From: Nothopassalora personata
Taxonomy: Eukaryota; Ascomycota; Dothideomycetes; Mycosphaerellales; Mycosphaerellaceae
Assembly (NCBI GenBank): GCA_033816765.1
Contig: CM066289.1
Span: 682,001-746,000, forward strand
DNA length: 64,000 nucleotides
Direction: 5' to 3'
The notes under the pieces are model-generated. The model was not told the DNA's origin, did no database searches, and saw only the letters and a program-made list of their open reading frames with translations. Shown here piece by piece: positions 21,126 to 31,044 of the stretch (position 1 is its first letter; the number at the start of each line of letters is the position of its first letter). A program made the translations under genes and the position numbers.

Positions 21126-21431
21126 ATTGCCTCCCCTCCCGTGCGAGCTGTCCTTAGCTCGCTAGTTGCTACGTAGAGGCTCCTACGTACTTCTAGAACT
21201 ATAGTTGCTATACGGCCTACATACGGGTTACGTACGTGTCGTTATGTAGGTATAGGTAAGTAAGGCTTAGTTACTATACCGACGTAGCTAGTTAGGGGCA
21301 TAAAACTCTAGCCTAACCTAGTCCTATTTCGTAGCACGTTCCCTAGCGCGCTACCTTCGTCGTACTACTACTACGTACCCGTACCGCACCCGTACCGTAA
21401 GCGCCTCGCTAGTATCATTATTATTATCATT

Positions 21432-22472
21432 ATGTCGGACGGGCCCTCCTCGCCGCTATTCTCTAGCCGCTCCGCCTCCTCTAGTAGTACTAGTAGCGAT
21501 AGTACTACTAGCCCCTTAGAAGACGAGCGCCGCTAGGCGGCTCTAGTGCGTAACGTACCTAGAACGCCTAGTAGTCGTAAGCGACTAGCATTACCCTCGT
21601 AGCTACTAACGCCCTCGCCCGCTACTAATAAGCTCTCGTAGCGGATTAATATATATATACGGTACCTCCTATACTTCGTTAGGGGTAAGTCTCTACGCGC
21701 GCCGCCTACGATTCGTATACTAACTACTTACTAGACGAGGCCGACGACTGTAATAGTGTTACTACCGGCGAGCTCCTAAGGAAGTGTAGCCGCTATAGGC
21801 GCAATAGATATAGCTACGTGCCTAACACTAGCTACGCTATCGCCTCGCTAGTAAGTCGCCTACGCGCCGCGCGCTCCTAGCGCGACTTCCTTACGGCTAT
21901 AATGGGCTAGGCGCCTATAGACCTCTAGTAGTAGGAGCTAGTAGAGTAGATCCGCCTATATGCCTAGCTAGGTAACGACATTACGGAGGTAAGTCGCTAC
22001 TTCACTCCTACGAGTCGACTACTACTCGCGTACGGGGGCTCTAGTACGTCTCCTATGCTTCGGCTAACCCTTTCTATAGGCTATTAGGCAATTTAATACC
22101 TATAAGCATAAGCGTACCGGGGAAACCCGTATACGTGCTTCTACCGCCGCTACTACTACCGCCGCCCCCGCCGCCGAAGCCCTCGCGCTCTAGTAGGAGT
22201 AGAACCGCGCCCTTAATAGGCTATTCGAACTCGGCCGCGCCGTAAGTCGCATATTCCTCGTATACGTGTACCCTACTAACCGTAGTCCTAGTTCCTATAG
22301 GCGTAGAACATTAACACTACCGCCGCCGACTAGGCGTTCCTACCTAAGTTACTACGTAACGACAACTAAGGCGCTCGCCTTACACGCTACTCGCGGGCTC
22401 CTCGCCTACTACTACTCTACGCGGCCCCTAGTAGGCGCGCTACTCTTTAGCTTTCGTTTTATTTATAGTTAA
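21432..22472 (+). pseudogene. Decayed antisense ORF of Gypsy B with a half Zn2Cys6-like motif
   Basis: A plus-strand ATG at 21432 opens a Ser/Thr/Pro-rich stretch. In another frame, 21785-21833 reads C-X2-C-X6-C-X5-C if three Tyr codons (TAT 21794, TAC 21815, TAC 21833) are reverted to Cys; an Arg-Asn pair sits between the second and third Cys, as in the intact protein of the gag-only element. Gln/Glu-rich helical text follows. A last open stretch (22266-22472, 68 codons) ends with TAG 40 bp from the end of pol on the other strand. Frames change at least once, so indels as well as RIP have broken it. A full second CX2CX6C half is not visible. Confidence 0.45.
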
Positions 22473-22511
22473 GAAAAGTTTTATTTATACTCTAGTGCTC
22501 CTATGCTAGTC

Positions 22512-25500
22512 TCATTTACTTCTCCTTAACGCCTTATAGTCGGCTACTATGCGATCCGCATTCGCGAGGCCCTCCGCCGGTTCCTAGCTATTATACTCCT
22601 CTAGCTAGTCCTTCTACTAGACTAGATACTGTAGCTTACCCTTACGCTTACGCCTATCTAGTACTACCTCTACCTTATACTCTCCGTCCTTATTAGCTAG
22701 AGGGGGTACGGGTCCATCCTTATCGCTACCGATATACGGCTCGAGGAGAGAGACATAGAAGACGTTATAGAGCCTTAAGGCGGCTAGTAGCGCTAGGTAG
22801 TACGCCTACGAACCGACAGCGTCCGTAATGCGGTATAGGCCGATAAACTTCGGACCTATCTTCTTCTTTAGTACTGCTAACTTAAGGTTCTTCGTTAATA
22901 ATAGGACTAAGTTACCTATACGGTAGGTCTTAGCTTAGTAGGTCTTATTATAGTAGCGAGCCTAGCTTTCTACTATAGCCTTCTATCGCTCCTCGAGTAT
23001 AGCGCGTAGTTTTCGCATGCGACTCGTAGCTGTTACCGCTACTAGTACTTCTCCCCCCTAGGTCTCGTCTCGAGATCTAGTTAGTGTAGGGGCAATCTTA
23101 GGTCGCTAACCGTGCGCTATCTCGAACGGACTTATACGTAGTGTTAGGTAGATACTATTATTAGCTACGAATTTAGTAACTATAAGCCACTTAGCCTACT
23201 TAGTTTAATTGTTACTATAGTAATAACGAAGATATTGTTCGAGGGTTTAGTTTACCCTCTTAGTTTAGCCGTCTATCTAAGGGTAAAAGGCCGTAGATAG
23301 CTTACGCTTTATACGCGCCTCGAAGTAGAAGTTACTCTAAAACTAACTAGTAAAGACCGGACCTCGGTCGCTTACTATGCCTAACGGGACACTATAGTGT
23401 CGCACGACTTCGTCTCGTAGGAGCCTCGTAAGCTCTACGGCTATGTAAGTCTTCGTCGTCGGGATGTATAAGCTCATTTTTAAGTAGCGATCGACTATTA
23501 CTAGGATCGCATTATATACGCAACCGGCTCGCGTACTTAGAGGTAGGTCCGTAATGAAATCTATAGTAATTTCCTACTACGGCCGCTCCGGTCTAGGAAG
23601 CAGTTATAGCCTACTATAGGGTCGATAGCGTTTAGTCTTCGAACCCTAGTAGGTTCTATAGGCTTAGACGTATTGCTTTACGTCCGTACTAAGTAAGTCC
23701 TACTAATAATTACGTCGTAATAGCTCTTTAGTCTTAGTCCTTCTAAAGTAACCCGCGAGGACGTCGTCGTAGTATATGCGAATTAGATGCGACCTAATTG
23801 CGTGATCCCTAGGTACTACGATCGCGTCTCCGTAGTACATAAGGTCATCCTTTATATACTATCCCTTAGCGTCCCTCGCGCTTAGCGCCTACGCTAAGTA
23901 TACGATACACTAGTCGTCTTACTACTACGCGATCTTTATTAAGAGTAGGATTAACTTACCCGTCGAGCTATAAGCTTAACCCTATATTACTGTAGCGCAC
24001 ACTACTGCTAGTAACGACGGCTTATCTTAATAGGGAAGGTCACCTCTCCGTACTACTATTACCGCGCCTATATCGCCCTACATCGCCTCGTAGGTAGTAA
24101 GTACGCGCTTTACCGTCGGCTCGCTTGTCCCTTCTAGAGACTCCTTCTAGAAAGATAGCTTACTTTATAAGGTAGGTAGTAAGTTCGAAGTTTATTACGT
24201 TATAGCTACGTAGTTACTACGTCTCGAAGGCGCGTCGGCTAGGTTAGTCTTACCCGGCCGATGCTCCACTATAAAATTAAAAGACTATAGGAACGTAGCC
24301 TATCGAGCTTACCGCCTATTTAGCTACTTTACTATTATAAAGCCCTATAGGTTAGCGTAGTCGACTAGTACTCGTACCGTATACGTAGCGCCCTCTAAGT
24401 ATAGCCTCTAATGCTTAAAAGCCTTAACTACTATAAGTAGCTCCTAATCGTGCGTCTCGTAGTTATACTCGGCTAGTATTATCTTACGTGAATAGAAGGC
24501 AATTAGATGCCACTTAGTCCTAAATAGCTAAGAGATAATACCTATAATCGTAAAACCTAAGGCATCCGTCTTAACCCTCGTACGTAACGAAGGATCGAAG
24601 TGCCTTAGGATAGGTGCTCCGAGGAACCTAGCTTTTAGCCGTTAGAACGCTTACTCCTCGTAAGCGGACTATATAAGAGGCCCTTGCTTCTTACTATTCT
24701 TACATCCCTTTAGTAGGTCTATTAATAGCTTCGCAATCCTCGAGTACCCTTCGATAAAGCGCCTATAGAAGTTATAGAATCCTAGGAAGGATTGAACCTT
24801 ATAAAAACTCGTAGGCGTAGGCTATTCCTCGATTGCGGCTACCCTACTCCTATCTATCGATACGCCTACGACGCTTACGATAAATCCTAGGAACTCGGCA
24901 TTCTCCTAGAAGAAGCGACACTTCTTAGGGTTTACGAATAGAGTAAACTTCCGTAGCCTCGTAAGCACTTCGCGTACGGCTCGTACGTGTACCTTACGCG
25001 TCTCGCTATAGATAAGGATATTATCTAGGTAGACTACGTAAATGTCATTAACTAAGCCGGTTAGCGCCTTATTAATATACCCTTAAAAGGTTACTAGTAC
25101 GTTAGTTAACCCGAACGGTATTACTAGGTACTCGTAGTGTCCGTATCGCGTACGAAACGTAGTCTTCCACTTATCGCCTCGCTTAATAGGGATACGATAG
25201 TAGGCGTCCTTTAAATCGATTATAGTAAAGAACCTAGAACCTAATAGCCTATCTAGCGTCTCGCTAATTAGGGGTAGGGGGTATCGGTTCTTTACTATAA
25301 TCTCATTTAAGCCTCTATAGTCTACATAGAGCCTAAGGGTGCCGTCTTTCTTTAGCACGAACAAGATAGGCGCACCCGCCTCGCTTACGGACCGCCTAAT
25401 CTACCCCTTCTCCATTGCTTACGTAAGGTACTCCTTTAAGGCCTCTAACTCAGTTAAGGACTAGTAGTATAGCGGCTTAAAAGGGGGTTTCTTTCCTTTA

Positions 25501-25970
25501 ACGAGATTAATCGCATACTTAACCCCGTCGGGCATCTTACGCTTCGCCTACTTATTAGGTACGTATACATCTCGGAAGTCTACAAATTCTTTAGGCTACG
25601 AGGGGCCCTCTCCTTCGGGTACTACTATAGCAATAGCCTAAACACTTATCGTATAAACCTACTTTAAGCTCTCGAGATCCCTAAGGAACTCGCGTACGTT
25701 ACGCTACTAAATCGTAGGCGTCTCTATACCGTAGTACTACTAGTCCTTATAATCGCTCTTTACGATCCGATTACGGTACCTCTAGGGTCTACCTAAAATT
25801 ACTAATGGCCTACCTATAGGCACCGCGTAGTAGATAGCGTCACTTACGCGCTCTACTCCCGCGTTATTAGCGAGTCGTAGCCGAACCGTAAAGGCGCCGT
25901 AGCAATACCCTAGGTTATGCGTATACGACTCTAACTTCGGTAGCCTTACCCTATTAATAGGTTGCATTTA
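22512..25970 (-). pseudogene. Gypsy B pol: protease, reverse transcriptase, RNase H, integrase, chromodomain
   Basis: This is the minus-strand pol. Protease-like text lies at 25967-25782. A clean 93-codon piece at 25364-25083 holds the reverse transcriptase core (Val-Asp-Tyr-Arg-Gly-Leu-Asn, Asp-Leu-Lys-Asp-Ala-Tyr, Pro-Phe-Gly-Leu-Thr-Asn). The catalytic box reads Tyr-Leu-Asp-Asn-Ile at about 25045, the second Asp having become Asn by a TpG to TpA change. RNase H follows (Thr-Asp-Ala-Leu-Gly near 24570), then integrase (about 24,180-23,200). The C-terminus has a chromodomain-like Trp-Glu-Pro...Leu-Ala-Asn-Ala segment and stops at 22512. Chromodomains guide such elements to heterochromatin. 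RIP-type stops occur throughout. Confidence 0.82.
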
Positions 25971-25999
25971 ATGTCGGAGTATATACTTATACGACACTA

Positions 26000-27400
26000 G
26001 GCTAAGATCCGTATAGTTATCTAGGAGAAACGTAGCCTCGCGAAAGCCCTTACGAGTCTCGACTACGCCTCGTAAGTGACGCGCTAGACACGTATCCACT
26101 CGCCTTAAAGGGTCGACTTTAGGAAAACTCGGACTTAGGAGCAACCTACTTATAGTCCTCTACCTTTTCCCTAGTCGCTACGCTAGACACATATCCACTC
26201 GCCTTAAAGGGTCGACTTTAGGAAAACTCGGACTTAGGAGCGACCTACTTCTAGTCCTCTACCTTTTCCCTAGTCGCTACCCTTCTTAGTTAGAGCCTTC
26301 GTAGCGTCTACCCTACGAACCGCTTACGCGTTACGGTCCTTCTATAGGTGCCTATTCGGGTAATCCGTCTTAATGTAACCCTTCTTATAGTATCTATAGC
26401 ACTCCGCTTTAGTCCTATCGAAGGTTATAGACGATCCGCTGGCGTCCCGCTAGTAACTCGTACCCGGGTCGCGCGACGCCTAACTATGCTTCTACTACTT
26501 CGAGCTACGATCGCTTCGCCCTTAGTCGCCCTCGGTCTCTCGCCTACGGCGACTATACTACCCGCGGTCGTACCCTCCGCTACTACGCTCCGTGCTTTTA
26601 ATGCGCGAAGCTAGGATTACTAGTTCCTCTCTAGTTATTAGGATGTTATAAAACTTAACGATTACGGACCGTAGGCTAGGCGTAAGCTTAGCGAGCATGT
26701 GCCGCACGCGTTACGCCTCCGTATAGTCCCCTAACTAATCCTCTATAACATCTAGCTTAGTCGTAAACTAACGCACTGTCTAGTTATCCTTCTATTTCAC
26801 CTCCTCGTACTCTAACATTACGTTAAGTACGCGGTTTATAGGGTTACCGCATACGTCTCGATAGAACTCCTTAAAGTCCTAGTATATATACCCTTTAAGG
26901 TTAAGGACGCTATAGTTAGCGTGCTATCGCTTACTTACCTCTCCGCTTAGGTACATAACCCTATATAGGACCTTTAACTCGTTCGTCGCATACGTGCCGC
27001 CTAAGAGGGTAAAGATAAGAGAGAGCTCCCTTAGGAATACCCGTGCTTTCTTAATCAAGTCCCCTCTAAAAGGCGTAGGTTCTTTAAGACGTAAACGTGT
27101 CGTATGCGATACGACCGCGCCTCGAGCTACGATATTATCGTTAGTTACTATAGATAGAGGAGGGGGAGGGAGAGTAGGGGATAGTTCTCCGCCGGATTCG
27201 CCCTAAGGGTCCGCCGGCGGCACGCTTACGTCCCGTAAGATCTCTAACTGTTTAATCTCCCTCTATATCCCCTTCTCCTTAACCTCTACCCGAAGGGCAT
27301 CCCTCCTTACGACTAAGGCTACACGCCTCGCTTATTACTAGGCCCTAGGGCTTAGGGGAGCCGTAGGCGTAGCGCTACTATCGTCGCGTTCGGACTCTAT
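26000..27400 (-). pseudogene. Gypsy B gag with zinc knuckle
   Basis: The frame starts at an ATA (mutated ATG) at 27400. It has an acidic Ser/Asp start, a basic linker, then a Gag helical domain (about 27,000-26,600) with Tyr-x-x-Trp-Asp-Phe-Lys style text. A CCHC-like knuckle near 26,350-26,400 is readable if Tyr codons are reverted to Cys and His. A 99-bp in-frame tandem duplication lies just after it. Confidence 0.65.
26083..26280. repeat. 99-bp direct tandem duplication in Gypsy B
   Basis: Two nearly identical 99-bp units (26083-26181, 26182-26280) start gctagacac. The unit is 33 codons, so the frame is kept. Confidence 0.9.
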
Positions 27401-27437
27401 AGCGTGTATAGATTGTAACGAAGAGAAGAATTAGAAC

Positions 27438-27633
27438 TGTTAAGGGATGTCGTAATATATAGCACGCCTACGACCTACTAGTCGTAGATAAACTAATTCT
27501 TACCTTTTGTTTAAGACGCATTACGCGTCGCAAGGTGTACGCATGCGTATCACGTACGGCTTAGTAGCCGGTCGCGACCGCATGTTATATATAAGGCTAC
27601 ATGTAAGGGTTAGCTACTAGGCTGCCCCTTATA
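27438..27633 (-). repeat. 5' LTR of Gypsy B (right copy)
   Basis: This is the 196-bp partner of 20930-21125. The last base pair context shows CA changed to TA by RIP. Confidence 0.93.
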
Positions 27634-27638
27634 ATAAT

Positions 27639-28760
27639 AATAAGGTTATATTCTTCTTTTATGTAGACGACCTAGTTATGCTATATTACCGTAAGCATAA
27701 GGACTATGCACTTAGCATTAAGAAGCGTCTACTTACTAAGTACGAGATATACGAGCTTAGAGATCTTACCTAGTTTCTAGGAATTAAGGTAACACGAGAT
27801 CGGTAGAAGAGACTACTATAGCTCTTATAGGAGGACTATATCAAGAAGCTCGCTACTAAGTTTAGCATATCTACTAGCGTACGTAAGATAAATATACTAG
27901 TAGATTAACACCTTAACTAGACGGTACCTAAAGGCTATATTATAGAAGTCATTAAGATCCTTACTTACTAATAACGCATTAGATCCCTTAACTTCGTAGT
28001 AACATACATACGCCCGGACATTGCCTTTTCCCTATTAATGCTTTTGCAGTATCTAACTAAGCTAATAGACACGCATCTAAAGCTTATAGACTAGTGCCTA
28101 CGCTACCTCCTAGAGACTAAGAACCTCTACCTTATGTATAGCGCTAGTAAGTACATTACTAGCCTACATAGTTAACCTAAACATCTCGGTAAGAACTATA
28201 AGTTCTTCGGTGCATTAGATGCCTCCTACGGTATAAACGTCGATAGGACTAGCTCTAGCGGATAGATCTTTATGCTCTTTGGCGGACTAATCGACTATAA
28301 AGCATCTAAGTAGATTACTGTTACTAAGTCCTTAACCGAAGCCGAACTCCTTAGCCTATTATAAGCGGCATTAGAGCTAATCTAGTAGGAACGCATCTTC
28401 GCCGAGATCTATCTCGAGTTTAACTAGTATATACACCTATACTATAACAACACCTAGACTATTCGACTTATTAACTAGTAAGGGCAAAAGCTTAATACTA
28501 AGCTACGCTATATTAACATCTACTACTACTAGCTCCGCTAGAGAAACTAGCGAGGAGATATCGAGATTCGGTATCTTAATACTAACGACATGCCTATAGA
28601 TAGGCTTACTAAGCTACTACTACTATAAAAGCATAGGCGCTTCGTGGAGCTACTTAACATAGTTAAGGAAGGCGTAGACCTACGCTCCTTAGCGCCTACT
28701 ATAGATACTAACACTAGCCGTATTACCTTAGGGGGTAATAATAACGCCTAAGAAGCGTAG
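27639..28760 (+). pseudogene. Copia reverse transcriptase C-terminus and RNase H, RIP-inactivated
   Basis: This is the continuation from 20924. The catalytic Tyr-Val-Asp-Asp-Leu box lies at about 27661-27675. RNase H follows, with Asp-Asn-like (Tyr-Asn-Asn-Thr) and terminal Asp-Met-Pro-x-Asp-x-Leu-Thr-Lys motifs near 28590-28620, and the frame ends at about 28,750. RIP-type TAG codons are frequent. Confidence 0.82.
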
Positions 28761-30040
28761 GCCTACTACTACACTAGTAGTAGCTCTTCTCGACAGTTAC
28801 TAGTACTAGGCTTTAACTATAGGACTCTTCTCCTCGGCGCATCGTAGCAGCGATATAGAACGACATAGTAATTAGCTACTACTAAGCGCGACTTCCCTTT
28901 TATCCTTCTATACTATATTAGGAAGGAACTAGTAGTAGGACTGCATAAAAACACCTCTTTAGGTCTAAACCCTTCCTCTTTTCTTAACTAACATGGACCG
29001 GTAGAGGTTGTATAGTATGTTCGGTACTACTGTCTCCTCTACCGGCTCCGTACTACCGCTAGAGTAAGCGTCCACTATTCACCGGCGCTATCCTAGTACT
29101 ACTAGCCTATAGTAAAAGGACCGGAAACACTCCTATTACTAGTAGCGGTGCAGCGCATACGTACTAGTAACGGCGTAGCTAATTACGAGCGCCGAAACAC
29201 TATTAACTTCCCTACTACTAGTAGCATTAGTATCACCATTACTACCTCCGTTACTATATTATAATGAACGCTATAACATCATCGTTAATCCCTCTATTAT
29301 CGTCCTTACCTTACTTAGAGACAACATCTCTACCCGCTAGGTATGTAGTACCTACAGTACTACCGTCGATAGGATTATCCTTACCCTAAGTAGAAAGATA
29401 AGGCCTTCATAAGCTATAAAGACCTTTTATTAGGCAAAAGAGTTCCTACTAGGACGTAGCTAAATAGTAATCTCTACCTAAGGTAGGAAGCGGAGTTCTC
29501 TAAGACCGTGACCGAAGTTACATATACGTAGTCATTAGATAGTAGTAAGGCACCCTAATTGCCGAAGCAATAGCGTACTATAATACCTAGGATTTTAATT
29601 AAGAATAGAGCGGACATTAAAGCGGACGATAGGCTAAGCAATAAATTCAGTAGATATAATAACCCCTAGGACTCGAACCTACAACCTTACATGTCCGTTA
29701 AAATGTAGGGAGATAGCACGCCTTACCGTTTAGTACTATAAGAACAGCTTAGCCACCCTACCGGACAAGAATTACATCGCTTAGAACCTATTATATAGGT
29801 TAACTGTAGTATAAGGGACTTAGTAAGATTGTAAATAGGGATGTAAGGCTAGGACAATAGCCTCACCTAAAACGCTAACTTAGCGCCCTACTATGTAGCT
29901 TATAATAGAGCTCTAATAAGCGCATAGTAACGACGCCTTACGTTATAGGTAGGTAGGTAGGGTAATAGGTAATAGATAGGGTGCACGCGATCATATACGA
30001 TTAGCTCATTCACCTACAAGCCGCACGAGCTAAGGGGGTG
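28761..30040 (+). other. 3' non-coding region of the Copia element with polypurine tract
   Basis: About 1.3 kb without a readable frame lies between the end of pol and the right LTR. It ends with a purine tract, ctaagggggtg (30030-30040). A tRNA-like pair of internal promoter boxes lies on the minus strand at 29669-29755. I see nothing else. Confidence 0.7.
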
Positions 30041-30246
30041 TATTACGATCTAAGCGTGCACCGGCGCTGTAGCCTAATTAAACCTAAGGCAGTAGCGGCT
30101 AAGAATTAGGTGACATTAATTAGTTACCTGTAGCCTTTCTATAAGCAGCCCGTTAAATTCTAGCTTAGATACATGTAATCTACTACCTGCTTTTGAAACA
30201 CCTTTATAAGCCCATTTTATGACTTCTAACCACTTATAACGTAATA
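30041..30246 (+). repeat. Right (3') LTR of the Copia element
   Basis: This is the 206-bp partner of 1352-1557, followed directly by the second gacct duplication. Confidence 0.9.
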
Positions 30247-30574
30247 GACCTTACTAGGTTGCTAGAGGTATTGTTTCTAAACTCTATATCTAGTCTAGCT
30301 CTTTTAGATACTATACTACGGTAATAATACTTAGTACCGATGTCCTATAGTAGTTCTTAAATCGATTAAATAGTTATCTATAAAACAAATATAGGGTCGG
30401 GTCTACTAGTAAGGTAAGCTAATCTTTAATAGAGCTTCGATAACAATTTAGGTTTTAAATTAAATAGGTAGAGGAGTACTCGGGCTTATAACCTATTATA
30501 AATAGGTATTTAACGAGTATAAGCTTCTAGATTAAAACGATAGGGTAGATTAGTAACCCTTATAAATTGCTATA
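30247..30574 (-). mobile_element. Oldest Copia-like element, LTR edge, PBS and start of gag
   Basis: This is the right-hand remnant of the oldest element, read on the minus strand. A primer-binding site like that of the younger Copia element lies at about 30475-30494: on the minus strand it reads ggttataagcccgag, which resembles the anticodon arm of initiator tRNA-Met after a TG to TA change. Sequence to the right of the site, up to about 30574, should be its 5' LTR. It stops abruptly where RIP ends and normal chromosomal sequence begins. Gag begins left of the PBS and continues at 1351 beyond the inserted Copia element. The exact LTR end is uncertain. Confidence 0.6.
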
Positions 30575-31044
30575 GGGTGTAAGACTATCTAGCCACAGAA
30601 ACAGTATAATATAGTGTGTGTGTGCCAAGTCCTGACTAACACAGCCATTAGTCACCTGATTCACAACAATAGCTTGGCATCTTGCCAAGTTCAGGCTAGT
30701 CTTCATACCTTCTGCATCAGGACTAGGTCCACGGCGACCTTCCACATCTGTCCCAGCACATGAACTGTATTGGAACAAGACGGCACACGACGCCTATCAC
30801 GACATGCGAACTGGTTCTATTTGCTGGTTGTTATCAACCTTCTGACCCTCATCTCCAATAATACGTGCAGATGAGGTTGCATCTCATAGTGCGAATGTCA
30901 ACCCGAAGGCATGCCAAGAGGAGCATCATTCCATGGCAGCTAGAGGTGTGATGATAATATTCTCCTGATTACAAGACGGTGGGTGTATAAGAGCAATGGC
31001 CGGCAGCAGGCATGTGAGAAGCAGCAAGCTCCTAAACTTCCAAT
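30575..31044. other. Intergenic region between repeat block and fungalysin gene
   Basis: Base use returns to normal within a few tens of bases of 30,575. It should hold the fungalysin promoter. A 72-codon minus ORF (30560-30778) has no recognisable features and I reject it as a gene. Confidence 0.6.

Larger units (their letters stand above)
20930..27633 (-). mobile_element. Gypsy element B: Ty3/Gypsy chromovirus-type retrotransposon, RIP-dead
   Basis: Two 196-bp LTRs (20930-21125, 27438-27633) begin TGTTAAGGG and end CCCCTTACA/ATA. The 5-bp duplication ataat flanks them (20925-20929, 27634-27638), and deletion of the element joins the Copia reverse transcriptase in frame up to its Tyr-Val-Asp-Asp box. 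A purine tract (minus strand gggaggggaggcaat, 21126-21140) beside the left LTR gives minus orientation. Order on the minus strand: gag (27400 to about 26,000), protease (about 25,970-25,780), reverse transcriptase, RNase H, integrase, and a chromodomain ending at 22512. A plus-strand decayed ORF fills most of 21,430-22,472. The element is RIP-mutated throughout. Confidence 0.92.
1352..30246 (+). mobile_element. Ty1/Copia LTR retrotransposon, complete but RIP-dead and carrying three insertions
   Basis: Two 206-bp LTRs (1352-1557 and 30041-30246) are flanked by the same 5-bp duplication gacct (1347-1351 and 30247-30251). Removing the three insertions and their duplications leaves about 7.1 kb. 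Gag, protease, GAG-pre-integrase, integrase, reverse transcriptase and RNase H follow in Copia order on the plus strand. A purine tract (aagggggtg) lies just before the right LTR and a half-tRNA primer site just after the left LTR. The single gag-pol frame is full of TAG/TAA at former Gln and Trp codons, so the element is dead. Insertions are Gypsy A (3019-17292), a short retroposon (17736-18508) and Gypsy B (20930-27633). Confidence 0.92.
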
